In this document: positions 8,643 to 17,011 of the stretch, in pieces
Position numbering within the stretch: the first letter of the stretch is position 1
Layout of the letters: each line of letters opens with the position of its first letter
NCBI RefSeq assembly: GCF_024496245.1
Contig: NZ_CP101740.1
Location: forward strand, 1,177,501-1,241,500
Reading direction: 5' to 3'
DNA length: 64,000 nucleotides
DNA from: Sphingomonas qomolangmaensis
GTDB lineage: Bacteria > Pseudomonadota > Alphaproteobacteria > Sphingomonadales > Sphingomonadaceae
Notes under the pieces: model-generated
Seen by the model: the letters and a program-made list of their open reading frames with translations, nothing else
Database searches by the model: none
What the model was told of the DNA's origin: nothing
Position numbers and translations under genes: made by a program

Positions 8643-9705
8643 CAACCACGGCTCCGCCTAGCGGAGGGCGGGCGGGCGACGCAAGGGCCGGCGCGTGCGT
8701 TGCCGCGAGCAGGTCGTGCCCGCTGACGGGCCGGACGCCGCGCGAACCGAGCAGCGCGAGTACCGCCTCCCACCAGGCGTAGAATGCCGCCAGGTCACGG
8801 GTGTCGCGGACATAGGGGGTGTGCCCGGGGACGACCGTCGGCGAATGGAAGGAAAAGTTGAGCAATGACACCTTTTGGTCGAGCGCGGCCTCGATGGCGC
8901 CCAGTGCGGCGCCGAGCGGCATCTTCTCGGGGGTAAGCGCGACGCGTGCCATCAGGCGCAGCCGCGCCGCCAGCCCCCTGCCCCTGGGTACGCGCCCCAG
9001 CGCATCGTGCAGCCCCGCCCCGCCGCGCGCGAGTGCGCCGGTATAGATCGTCGTCAGCGGCAGCTCGAGCAGCGCATCTCGGGGACCGCACCGAAACGCC
9101 TGGTTGCCGATCGCGCGGAAGTCGGGGCCGCCTTCGCCGGTGTAGCAATAGCCCGACCGCATCGAGGTATCGATCCGATAACCGCGCTCGGCCAGCAGCG
9201 CGAGCGAGTGCGGGCCCAGCCCGTAGCGCCCCGCACGGTAGATTTGCGGAGCGACACCGAAGGCGGCGATGATCGCCTCGCCGATCGCATCGAGCTTCGC
9301 TGCCTCGAGCGCGGGCGCCAAATTGCCCGCGAAGCTGGTTTGCGGGCTGACGATCTCGTCGAACGGCGGGGTCACCCAGGGGTGGAGGTGGGTGCCGATC
9401 GTGGTAACGCCGTCGTCCATCAGGCCGCGCAGCACCGCGATCGACGATGAGGTTGTCGCGACCGGATGATCGACAAGGTACGTCAGCGGCACCCCGCGCC
9501 GCGCGAACCAGGCGTGCATCGCGGGCAACGAATCGATTGCGGTGACGCTACGCGAATCGCGCGACAGTGGCGCGTTCCAGTCGAACTCCTCCTCGGTATC
9601 GATGCACACCGCAAAGCGCGTACCAAAGCCCGCCGGCCAGCCGAACAGCGCGGCGGGGTCGGGTGCGGCCTGACGGAACGCAGTCTGGGTAGCGGTCTCG
9701 AACAT
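8620..9705 (-). CDS. Polysaccharide deacetylase family protein (WalW-like)
   Basis: NodB-fold carbohydrate esterase-like protein, 361 aa. Seen: the metal/catalytic aspartate region VCIDTEEEFDW (about residue 35), the second metal-site stretch GTHLHPWVTPPF, and the later FHSPTVVPGHTPYV, which has the C-terminal catalytic histidine pattern. Length and motif order resemble the WalW subgroup found near glycan genes. ATG at 9705 follows the histidine-kinase stop by 17 bp, so the two are probably cotranscribed. The frame runs 23 bp into the downstream tRNA gene and ends at a TAG in the tRNA D-arm. The last residues (VGACSSTG) are therefore encoded by tRNA sequence and are unlikely to be functional. 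Confidence 0.85.
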   Translation of the reverse strand: MFETATQTAFRQAAPDPAALFGWPAGFGTRFAVCIDTEEEFDWNAPLSRDSRSVTAIDSLPAMHAWFARRGVPLTYLVDHPVATTSSSIAVLRGLMDDGVTTIGTHLHPWVTPPFDEIVSPQTSFAGNLAPALEAAKLDAIGEAIIAAFGVAPQIYRAGRYGLGPHSLALLAERGYRIDTSMRSGYCYTGEGGPDFRAIGNQAFRCGPRDALLELPLTTIYTGALARGGAGLHDALGRVPRGRGLAARLRLMARVALTPEKMPLGAALGAIEAALDQKVSLLNFSFHSPTVVPGHTPYVRDTRDLAAFYAWWEAVLALLGSRGVRPVSGHDLLAATHAPALASPARPPLGGAVVGACSSTG

Positions 9706-9722
9706 CCCGACCGCTGTAGCGC

Positions 9723-11516
9723 CTAAAGCTTGCTAGCGCGTTGCGCCGATACCGGGGTGGCGGCGGGGAGCTTGAGCAACAGCTGCTGCTCGTCGATCGC
9801 CAGCGATCCGCCGAGTTCGCGCGCGAGATTGCCGACCAGGCGGATCGCGAAGCCGGTGCCGAGGGGAGCGGCATCGAGCGTCGAATCATCCTCGATCTCG
9901 TCGACCGCCATCACCGGATCGATCGCCAGCGCCAATGGCCGCGCGACCGCGAGCTCGATCTCGCCATCGTCGCCCGCGGTCAGCTCCATCGCGACGACCT
10001 CGCCCGCGCGCGTCGCCGACAGCAAGGTGGCGACGAGCCGCCCGAGCAGCCGCTCGATCGCATGGCGATCGCCTTGCACCGCGGCGTCGCGCGACGGGAT
10101 GGCGATCGTCGCGCCGCGCAGCTCGCACAGCGGCAGCAGATCGTCGACGACCGAACCGATCACCGCGCGCAGCGACACCGGCTCGGGGCGCAGGGTCAGC
10201 GCGTCGGTTTCGATCCGCGCGGCGAGGTCGAGATCATCGATCGCGCCGAGCAGGTCGCGTGCATGGCGGCGGATCGCCTGCGCGCGATCGCGATAGGGAT
10301 CGGCGACCGGGCCCAATATCTGCATCTCGATCATCTCGGAAAAGCCGACGATCGCATTGGTGGGGGTACGCAGTTCGTGCACCAGCTGGCGGAAGGCGTC
10401 GGGGCGCGCGTTGCGCTCGTGCTTGGGCGGCGCGGCGGTCTCGCCGGCGCGCGGGCGGCGCGCGGTGCCGCGATAGCCGGTGAAGCGGCCGCTCGCCGGA
10501 TCGAACACCGGCACGCCCGAGATCAGCCAGCCGCCCGCCGCCAGCCCCTCGCCGTCGATCGTCAGCCGCGCATCGCGAAAGCGCGCGCGCTGGCGGAATG
10601 CGCCTGCCGCCGAGGCGTCGATGCTCGCGGCACCCACCTGCCCCGCGAGCATCAGCGAGCGCCCGAGCAAGGGCGCGCGGCCGATACCGTCGGCCCAGCC
10701 GATCACGCCCTTCGCATCGGTTTCGAAGCGGAAGCGATCGACCGCCGCGGCGTCGGGCAGCCGCGGCGACGCCGCCGGCGCGCTGCGTTCGCGCCGCTCG
10801 CGAAAGGCATCGATCCGCGCGACGACGTCGGCGATCTCGAAAGGTCCCTCGGGCGCCGCGGTCGACTCAATCGGGGTGTCGCCGCGGGTTTCGGCGTCGC
10901 GTACCGCGTCGGCGACGATCGGGATCGTCAGCGCGACCGCACCGAAGCTGCTGAACGGCCCTGCAACGACCGGGTCGGACCGCGGCGTAACCTGGTCTTG
11001 CGATACAGGATCAGGCTCGGGCGCGATCGCATCGGCAACGGGCGCAAGCGGTTGGTCGGCGACGGCGGGAACCGCTGCGACCTCGCGCCCGTCCTCGAGC
11101 ACATAATCGCTCGGCCCGAAGCTTTCGAGCGCGCGCAACACGCTCGACGACAGGTCCCGCCGGTGGCGCAGGATCGCGCGGCCCGACGGCGCGAGCGCTG
11201 GCAGCAGCGCGGTCCACTCGCCGTCGTCGAGCATCGCAGTACGAAGCACCGGTGCGGCGACCGACAATTCGTCGCGCGCCATCAGCGCTACCAGCGCCGC
11301 CGGCGGCCGGGCGAACGCCAAGCCGCGCGCGCTCGCCGAACGTACGGCAAGCGGCACCTGCGGGATCAGTGCGGCCAAGGTTTCGATCGCGCGGTCTTCG
11401 GCAGGCACGCGTCCCCGACCGATCAGGTCGACCAGCTGGCGATAGACCGATTGCTGCTCGAATGCCGAGGAGAGATCGGCCGCCAATACGGTGTCGAGGG
11501 TATCGTCGAAGCGCAA
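9723..11516 (-). CDS. Sensor histidine kinase with HEAT-like N-terminus and degenerate ATP-binding domain
   Basis: 597 aa, no transmembrane segment seen, so probably cytoplasmic. Residues 1-140 are helical and HEAT-like (resembling the DUF2336-type repeats of alphaproteobacteria), then an Ala/Pro-rich linker, a PAS-like part (~260-350), the phosphoacceptor helix LVHELRTPTNAIVGFSEM (H380) and an HATPase region (~450-590). The N-box position reads ERLLGRLVATLLSATRAGE, without the conserved asparagines; a G-box (LGTGFAIRLVGNLARELGG) remains. Starts with TTG at 11514-11516 behind GGGGGAA. Divergent from the Lrp-family gene. Autokinase activity may be weak or absent; a phosphatase or scaffold role is possible. 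Confidence 0.8.
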   Translation of the reverse strand: MRFDDTLDTVLAADLSSAFEQQSVYRQLVDLIGRGRVPAEDRAIETLAALIPQVPLAVRSASARGLAFARPPAALVALMARDELSVAAPVLRTAMLDDGEWTALLPALAPSGRAILRHRRDLSSSVLRALESFGPSDYVLEDGREVAAVPAVADQPLAPVADAIAPEPDPVSQDQVTPRSDPVVAGPFSSFGAVALTIPIVADAVRDAETRGDTPIESTAAPEGPFEIADVVARIDAFRERRERSAPAASPRLPDAAAVDRFRFETDAKGVIGWADGIGRAPLLGRSLMLAGQVGAASIDASAAGAFRQRARFRDARLTIDGEGLAAGGWLISGVPVFDPASGRFTGYRGTARRPRAGETAAPPKHERNARPDAFRQLVHELRTPTNAIVGFSEMIEMQILGPVADPYRDRAQAIRRHARDLLGAIDDLDLAARIETDALTLRPEPVSLRAVIGSVVDDLLPLCELRGATIAIPSRDAAVQGDRHAIERLLGRLVATLLSATRAGEVVAMELTAGDDGEIELAVARPLALAIDPVMAVDEIEDDSTLDAAPLGTGFAIRLVGNLARELGGSLAIDEQQLLLKLPAATPVSAQRASKL

Positions 11517-11620
11517 TTGTTGAGTTCCCCCGACCGCCGAAGGGCGCGTCGTAACTATTTCTTAACGCTTCAGCCGCTTGGCCGGAACCTGTGTTTTCCG
11601 CCCGTAGCGTTATGGGACAA

Positions 11621-11648
11621 TTGCGCTTTGAAGCAATTATCTTATGCT
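11621..11648 (+). promoter_or_regulatory. Candidate promoter for the Lrp-family gene
   Basis: TTGCGC at 11621-11626 and TATGCT at 11643-11648 with a 16-bp spacer, 45 bp before the start codon. Picked by eye from consensus similarity; no experimental support. Confidence 0.35.
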
Positions 11649-11693
11649 GCTAGGGCGCCGTCCCATTCGAAAATACCCCAACCGGGAGCACAC

Positions 11694-12161
11694 ATGAGTT
11701 TCGACCGTATCGACCGCCAAATCCTGGCTTTGCTACAGGAAGATGGCCGGATGACAAACGTCGAATTGGCCGAGCGGGTGGGGCTGACCGCGCCGCCTTG
11801 CCTGCGGCGGGTTCGCGCGCTCGAAGAGGCGGGCGCGATCAAGGGCTATCACGCGACGCTCGACCCGGTGACGCTGGGCTATGGCATCACGGTGTTCGCC
11901 TTGGTCAGCCTGCGCAGCCAGGCCGAAAGCGACCTCGCGGCGTTCGAGGCGCATGTCGCCGACATCCCCGAAGTGCGCGAATGCCACATGCTCAACGGCG
12001 AGATCGACTTCATCCTCAAGATCGTCGCGCCCGACCTGAAGAGCTTCCAGGAAATTCTTACGACGCGGCTGACGACGGCGTCGAACGTCGCGAGCGTCAA
12101 GACCTCGCTGACAATCCGCACGACCAAGCTGTTGCCGGGCATCCCCGTCCCCGAAGCCTGA
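11694..12161 (+). CDS. Lrp/AsnC-family transcriptional regulator
   Basis: 155 aa, normal for the family. N-terminal helix-turn-helix (DRIDRQILALLQEDGRMTNV then LAERVGLTAPPCLRRVRALE) and C-terminal RAM ligand-binding domain (about residues 65-150). Start ATG at 11694 preceded by GGGAG. Such proteins respond to amino acids and act as octamers. It stands alone and is followed by a strong terminator hairpin. The LTAPPCLRRV recognition helix matches the Lrp-like subgroup often controlling branched-chain or other amino-acid genes, but its targets cannot be read from here. Confidence 0.93.
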   Translation: MSFDRIDRQILALLQEDGRMTNVELAERVGLTAPPCLRRVRALEEAGAIKGYHATLDPVTLGYGITVFALVSLRSQAESDLAAFEAHVADIPEVRECHMLNGEIDFILKIVAPDLKSFQEILTTRLTTASNVASVKTSLTIRTTKLLPGIPVPEA

Positions 12162-12186
12162 CGGGCGACGCAGGGGCAGGAACACG

Positions 12187-12217
12187 AAGGGCCGGCGTAT
12201 CGCTACGCCGGCCCTTT
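12187..12217. terminator. Bidirectional intrinsic terminator
   Basis: Perfect 13-bp stem (12187-12199 with 12204-12216) and a 4-base loop TCGC. Runs of A before and T after the stem let it work on both strands between the convergent Lrp-family and TPR genes. Confidence 0.85.
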
Positions 12218-12236
12218 GCATGTCGGTCGGAAAGGA

Positions 12237-13499
12237 TCAGGCCGCGGGTGCGGTCATGCCCTGGTCGATCCACAGCTTCCAGAAGGTCGCCATTTCGGCG
12301 CGCGGCTGGGTTTTCACCAGATCGAACGCCGTCTTCGCCTCGGGCCGCTGACCCGCATTGGCGAGCGCGTTGCCCAGCCGGGTGTTGACCTCCTCGGCCT
12401 TCACCCCGCCCTTTTCGAGGCCGAGGCGATAGAATTCGATTGCCTTGGCGTTGTTGCCGCTGCCCAGATACGCGTCACCCAGCTGCGCCGCCGCGGTACC
12501 ATTGCCCGCCGAGCGCGCGCCCTTTTCGAGCGCGGCGAGCGAACCCTCGTTCTTGATCGCGGTCTGCGCGTCGGTGTAGAGGCGCGCGCCGGCGCTGGCG
12601 GGCATCTTGCCCGATGCGCGGCCCTCGTCGATCACCGCCTTGGTCTCGAACGGCAGACCCGCGCGATACGCCATGTCGGCATATTCGAGATAGTCGTTCT
12701 GGTCGGCGAGCGCCTTGGTGCTGCGCATCAGGCGGAACAGGTCGAGCTTGGCCTGGTTGTCGAGCGTCGCGCCGTCGCGGAACACGATCAACGACGTGCG
12801 CCAGTTCTTCGCGGTCGGATATTCGGTCAGCTGCATCCGCAACCACTTGGCGGTCTCGGCAGGCTGCTTGGCCTGGTACAGCTTCGAAATCGCAAAGGCG
12901 TACCATTCGTTGGGCGCCTTCTGCCCCGCCGCCTTGCGCCGATCGATCTCGCGCTGGATTTCAGCGACGCCGCCGGTCACGTTGCCGGTATCGATCTGCG
13001 TCTGCGCGATCAGCAGCGGAAGATCGGCATTGTCGTAGCCAAGCTCGCGCGCACGCGTCAGATACTGCAGCGCGCCTGCATTATCCTTCTCGTTGCGCGC
13101 GATCGTGCCGCGAACGAAGTTGAGCCGGGGCAGATCGGTCGCGGCGGTACGCGGACTGGGGATCAGCACGTCGAGCGCCTTCTTGATCCCGGGATTGTTG
13201 TTCTTCTGCGCCTCGAGCGGCAGGCGGAGCTGCGCGGCGAAATAGCGCTCGTCGTCGTTGGTGACCAAGGCTTCGGCTGCGGCGAGCTGGGTCTCGGCGG
13301 TCGCCAGATCCTTTGCCTGCAGCGCGGTCTGCGCAGCGGTCGCGGCGACGCGGAACGGCTCGCTTACCTTCAGCGCGGGAGGACCGGCTTCTTCCTGGCC
13401 CTTCTTCTTGCGCTGTGCATCGGCGGGGGTCGCCACGACTGCGGCTACGGTTCCCAGCGCCAACATGGCGGCCATGGCTGCCTTGGAAACGATCGACAT
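12237..13499 (-). CDS. Secreted tetratricopeptide-repeat protein
   Basis: 420 aa with a clear Sec signal peptide (SKAAMAAMLALGTVAAVVA, cleavage near PADAQ), so periplasmic. The rest is helical with TPR-like units: AAQTALQAKDLATAETQLAA, ALQYLTRARELGYDN, AAAQLGDAYLGSGNNAKAIE and VNTRLGNALANAGQRPEAKT. A short basic patch RKKKGQEE follows the signal. No catalytic motif. It probably assembles proteins in the envelope; the partner is unknown. Monocistronic, ending at the shared terminator. This kind of TPR protein is common in sphingomonads, but I cannot attach a function. Confidence 0.75.
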   Translation of the reverse strand: MSIVSKAAMAAMLALGTVAAVVATPADAQRKKKGQEEAGPPALKVSEPFRVAATAAQTALQAKDLATAETQLAAAEALVTNDDERYFAAQLRLPLEAQKNNNPGIKKALDVLIPSPRTAATDLPRLNFVRGTIARNEKDNAGALQYLTRARELGYDNADLPLLIAQTQIDTGNVTGGVAEIQREIDRRKAAGQKAPNEWYAFAISKLYQAKQPAETAKWLRMQLTEYPTAKNWRTSLIVFRDGATLDNQAKLDLFRLMRSTKALADQNDYLEYADMAYRAGLPFETKAVIDEGRASGKMPASAGARLYTDAQTAIKNEGSLAALEKGARSAGNGTAAAQLGDAYLGSGNNAKAIEFYRLGLEKGGVKAEEVNTRLGNALANAGQRPEAKTAFDLVKTQPRAEMATFWKLWIDQGMTAPAA

Positions 13500-13664
13500 A
13501 TGGTTATTCTCCTCTGGGGACTGGCCCGTCCACTATAAGTCCCGGCGCGCGGGTTCAAGCTATGCTGGTGTACCCGCAGATCGCCTACCCGGTCTGAACG
13601 CTCTTTGAACGCCGGGGTTTCGTCGCGCTTTGACGCAACGCCGCGTCGCAGCTAGCGCAGGCCT

Positions 13665-14363
13665 ATGGCAAAAGCGGCAGTGATCATCGGGGCGTCGGGC
13701 GGAATCGGCCAGGCAATGGCGGATGCGATCGAGGAGGAGGGCGGCCACGACCGGGTGTGGCGCTTCGCGCGCAGCTTTACCGGCGAGCACCACCTTGACC
13801 TGACCGACGAGGCGAGCATCGCCGCCGCCGCCGCGCTGGTCGCGACCGGGCCTGCGCCGACGTTGGTGTTCGTCGCCACCGGGTTGTTGCATCAGGGCGA
13901 GCGCGGCCCCGAAAAGGCGATGCGCGACCTCGATCCCGAATGGCTCGCGCGCGTCTATGCGGTTAACACGATCGGCCCCGCGCTGGTGGCGAAGCATTTC
14001 CTGCCGCTGCTGCCGCGCACCGGCGAACCGGTGTTCGCCGCGCTCTCGGCGCGGGTAGGCAGCATCGCCGACAACAAGATGGGCGGCTGGCACGGCTATC
14101 GCGCGTCGAAGGCGGCGCTCAACATGCTGCTGCGCAACTTCGCGATCGAGGCCAAGCGCAAGAGCGAGCGCGCGATCATCGTCGGGCTGCACCCCGGCAC
14201 CGTCGATACCGGGCTGTCGAAGCCGTTCCAGGCCAATGTCGCGCCGGGCAAGCTGTTCGACGCCGAACGCGCGGCGCTGCAATTGCTCGACGTGATCGAG
14301 GGGTTGAAGCCCGTCGACAGCGGCAAGATCTTTGCTTGGGACGGCGAAGAAATTCCGTTCTAG
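13665..14363 (+). CDS. Short-chain dehydrogenase/reductase (C-factor-like)
   Basis: Rossmann-fold NAD(P) oxidoreductase, 232 aa. Cofactor motif VIIGASGGIGQAMA at the N-terminus, the NTIGPAL segment (N of the catalytic tetrad) and the active-site YRASKAALN. The serine position sits in FAALSARVGSI. The C-terminal HPGTVDTGLSKPF matches the CsgA/C-factor SDR subgroup. ATG at 13665. The substrate is unknown and no operon partner is evident. Confidence 0.87.
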   Translation: MAKAAVIIGASGGIGQAMADAIEEEGGHDRVWRFARSFTGEHHLDLTDEASIAAAAALVATGPAPTLVFVATGLLHQGERGPEKAMRDLDPEWLARVYAVNTIGPALVAKHFLPLLPRTGEPVFAALSARVGSIADNKMGGWHGYRASKAALNMLLRNFAIEAKRKSERAIIVGLHPGTVDTGLSKPFQANVAPGKLFDAERAALQLLDVIEGLKPVDSGKIFAWDGEEIPF

Positions 14364-14416
14364 GCTATGGAAGCATAGGCCGGCCAGTCGGAAAGCGCCC
14401 AGTTGCCGGAGGGGGC

Positions 14417-14570
14417 GTCACCCCGTACTATCTACGGGGTCCGCCGTGCCACAAATAATGTCGCCGATGATCGAGAAGCAGAACCCGGCGTGAAATGATC
14501 CGCCCGGTTCTAACGTCCACCGATATGGGCACGCGGCGGCTCGGTGGACCCGGACCAAGTCCGGGGTGAC
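14417..14570. repeat. Degenerate copy of the GTCACCCCGGAC palindromic repeat
   Basis: Right arm 14544-14570 matches the arms of the repeats at 44898 and 49324 with one base deleted; a diverged left arm lies at 14417-14445. This explains most of the 316-bp gap before the next gene; I see no gene in the remainder. Confidence 0.7.
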
Positions 14571-14679
14571 AGTCTGGGAAAAGGGGCTCAACACCGGACG
14601 TAGACCTTTCCTGTCGCTAAAGCGGACCGGCAAGAAACGCCCACTTGCGGACACTGACGATCGGCGGCACCGTCAACCG

Positions 14680-14952
14680 ATGGTTCGCTCTATCATCTCC
14701 ATAGCCTTGATGCTCACCGTCCCGGTTCTGCTAGTGTTAGCTGCCACTTACACGGGGTTTTTCTCCAGAGGAGCCGTGGTAGCCTACTCTGTGCTTATCG
14801 TGGCATGGGCGACAGGAGTAGTTGCGGTCTGGTCGGGAAGATGGTCGCGTCGGGTTATGATCAGCCTAGCGGTGGCCTACACAATCGCAGCGATCTTCGT
14901 TCTGCCCTTTGCTGCCCTTCTAGCGGTTTGCTCCACGGGCGACTGCATCTAA
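14680..14952 (+). CDS. Small hydrophobic membrane protein, unknown
   Basis: About 90 aa with three predicted membrane segments (roughly residues 4-22, 28-46 and 56-78) and short polar loops with WSGRWSRR. Ends in CSTGDCI. No family recognised. The ATG at 14680 lacks a clear ribosome site; the frame is open further upstream to 14566, but that part derives from repeat sequence. Base composition is visibly lower in G+C than its neighbours, as for the next gene, suggesting acquired or fast-evolving DNA. Confidence 0.5.
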   Translation: MVRSIISIALMLTVPVLLVLAATYTGFFSRGAVVAYSVLIVAWATGVVAVWSGRWSRRVMISLAVAYTIAAIFVLPFAALLAVCSTGDCI

Positions 14953-15003
14953 GTCCCCTCACGCCCAGTTGCGGACGTTGGGTCAGCGGTGCATTCTCGC
15001 TGA

Positions 15004-15474
15004 ATGAGAGAGATGCGCCCTATCGTTCTTGTGTTGCTCGCGTGCGCACTCGCCGCTTGCGGTCTGAAAGTTGAAAAGGACGCGGCGGGCAATGACAAAC
15101 CCGCAGAGGCTTCAGGGCCTCAGATCGCCGTGCTATGCGTAAAATTGGATCAGTGGCCGCTCTTTCTCAACCGAATGCAGCAATTCGGTCAGAAGCATCA
15201 ACTGAAATTGATTGGCGGCATCGAAAAAGGGCTGGATAGCAAACTTGAGTTCAATGCTGCACTAGCACAAGATTACAGCTACTTTTTTGGCGACAATCTC
15301 GATTTATGGTTTGTCAGTGACCCATTTCGAGAGGGCGTGCTGTATTATAATGCCGCCTTGAAGAGTGAGCCGATTACCCTTGAACAGGAACATTTAGCCA
15401 AAGCCCTCCTTGCTGCTGTTTCTAATGTAAGCACCCCCGCCGTCGGCGCGAAAGATAACCCGGCCTGTAACTGA
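15004..15474 (+). CDS. Predicted lipoprotein, unknown function
   Basis: 156 aa (or 153 from a second ATG at 15013). Signal peptide PIVLVLLACALAACG ends in a lipobox (LAAC), so it should be lipidated and held in the inner or outer membrane. The mature part is mixed alpha/beta with no motif I recognise. Codon use and composition are much less G+C-rich than the surrounding genes (many TTT, AAA, GAA and ATT codons). Possibly paired with the small membrane protein just upstream. Confidence 0.65.
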   Translation: MREMRPIVLVLLACALAACGLKVEKDAAGNDKPAEASGPQIAVLCVKLDQWPLFLNRMQQFGQKHQLKLIGGIEKGLDSKLEFNAALAQDYSYFFGDNLDLWFVSDPFREGVLYYNAALKSEPITLEQEHLAKALLAAVSNVSTPAVGAKDNPACN

Positions 15475-15677
15475 TCCTAATGGCAGCTAACCACCATACT
15501 CAGCCATTCACCTCTTCTGCCCAAACCCGTCATGCATCGGCTGGCGGCCAGCTCAGCGACGCACCTGCGACAAGTTGCGACAAATCTCCCTCCTCGCGAC
15601 AAACCTGCGCGACAGCCAGCCGGCATAACCCTGTTCATCGCCGGGATGGTCCTGGCTCCGATCAAGGAAACCCGCAG

Positions 15678-16205
15678 ATGAAGAAGTTCGTTCTCGCATC
15701 GTTGCTCAGCGTCACCGCGCTCGCCGGTACCGCCATCGCCACGCAGGTCGCGCCCACCGCGCCTCCCCCTTCGGCGCAGAAGATGCAGCGTATGGCACCG
15801 CCTGCCACCAGCGCCGAGATGATCGAGCGCGCCGATCGGATGTTCGCGCGGATGGACGCGAACAATGACGGCCAGGTCACCCAGGCCGAGCGCACCGCGA
15901 TGCGCGAAGCGGTGGCCGAGCGCCGCGAGGCCAGGGCCAAGCGCTGGGCGATGAAGAAGGGCGGTCGCGGTGGCGAACGGATGCTCGCGCGCGTCGACGC
16001 CAACAAGGACGGCAATATCAGCCGCGAGGAGTTCCGCGCGCAGGCGTCGCAGCGCTTCGCCAAGCTCGACACCAATGCCGACGGCCGCGTCGATGCGACC
16101 GAGCAGGCGGCGGTCAAGGCCAAGCGCGGCGAGCGCCGCGCCAAGATGGCCGAACGCCGTGCCGCACGAGCGGGGCAGGCAGCGCCGGTCGCTCCCTCCA
16201 ACTGA
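15678..16205 (+). CDS. Secreted EF-hand calcium-binding protein
   Basis: 175 aa with a signal peptide (MKKFVLASLLSVTALAGTAI). Three EF-hand loops of DxNxDG type are visible: DANNDGQVTQAE, DANKDGNISREE and DTNADGRVDATE. The C-terminus is Ala/Arg-rich and basic (AKMAERRAARAGQAA). Start ATG 15678 with AAGGAAA upstream. Probably a periplasmic Ca2+-binding or sensor protein. It lies 77 bp before the response regulator, separated by a hairpin. Confidence 0.88.
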   Translation: MKKFVLASLLSVTALAGTAIATQVAPTAPPPSAQKMQRMAPPATSAEMIERADRMFARMDANNDGQVTQAERTAMREAVAERREARAKRWAMKKGGRGGERMLARVDANKDGNISREEFRAQASQRFAKLDTNADGRVDATEQAAVKAKRGERRAKMAERRAARAGQAAPVAPSN

Positions 16206-16214
16206 CCAACCGAA

Positions 16215-16243
16215 CCGGGCGGGCACCAAGAATGCCCGCCCGG
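16215..16243. terminator. GC-rich hairpin between EF-hand and response-regulator genes
   Basis: Perfect 11-bp stem (16215-16225 with 16233-16243), loop CCAAGAA. No T-run follows, so it may be a weak terminator or an mRNA-stability element. Confidence 0.5.
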
Positions 16244-16282
16244 CCCCCTCCCCCCTTGGGAACCCGGCCAAAGGATGCTTGT

Positions 16283-17011
16283 ATGGCCGACATGGCCGAC
16301 CTTCCCCATTTGCTGCTCGTCGATGACGAGCGCTCGATCCGCGAACCGCTTGCGCAATATCTCACCAAACAGGGGTTTCGCGTCACCCAGGCGGGCGATG
16401 CCGAGGGTGCGCGCGCCCGGATGTCGGCCTATGCGATCGACCTCGCGATCCTCGACATCATGATGCCCGGCGAAGACGGCCTGAGCCTCACGCGCCACAT
16501 TCGCGAGACCGGCGAGATCCCCGTCATCCTGCTCACCGCACGCAGCGAGGAGACCGACCGGATCGTCGGGCTCGAAATGGGGGCCGACGATTATGTCGTG
16601 AAGCCGTTTTCGCCGCGCGAGCTGCTCGCGCGGATCAAGGTGATCCTTCGCCGCGTCCAGACCGGCGGCACCCGCCAGCACGCGCCCGAGGCCGGCGCCT
16701 ATTCCTTCTCGGGCTGGGTGCTCAAGACCGGCGAGCGAACGCTCGTCGATCGCGAGGGACTCTCGGTGCCGCTGTCGACCGGCGAATATAATCTGCTGCT
16801 CGCACTGGTTACCCGGCCGCGCCAGGTGCTGACGCGCGACCAGCTGCTCGACCTCACCCAGGGGCGCGAAGCCGCCGCCTTCGACCGCGCGATCGACAAC
16901 CAGGTGAGCCGGCTGCGCAAGAAGATCGAACCCGATGCCAGGAACCCCTCGCTCATCAAGACCGTCTGGGGCGGCGGCTATACGCTGGCGAGCGAAGTCA
17001 CCCGGCTGTGA
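16283..17011 (+). CDS. OmpR-family response regulator
   Basis: 242 aa. Receiver domain with acidic pair LLVDDE, phospho-acceptor D58 in LAILDIMMPGEDG, T in LLTARSEE and K107 in YVVKPFSP. The C-terminal winged helix ends with the OmpR signature IDNQVSRLRKKIEPD and IKTVWGGGYTL. Start ATG 16283 with AAGGA; the frame is open about 50 bp upstream but without a better start. Its stop overlaps the kinase start by 4 bp (GTGA). It pairs with the adjacent kinase; the regulon is unknown. Confidence 0.95.
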   Translation: MADMADLPHLLLVDDERSIREPLAQYLTKQGFRVTQAGDAEGARARMSAYAIDLAILDIMMPGEDGLSLTRHIRETGEIPVILLTARSEETDRIVGLEMGADDYVVKPFSPRELLARIKVILRRVQTGGTRQHAPEAGAYSFSGWVLKTGERTLVDREGLSVPLSTGEYNLLLALVTRPRQVLTRDQLLDLTQGREAAAFDRAIDNQVSRLRKKIEPDARNPSLIKTVWGGGYTLASEVTRL

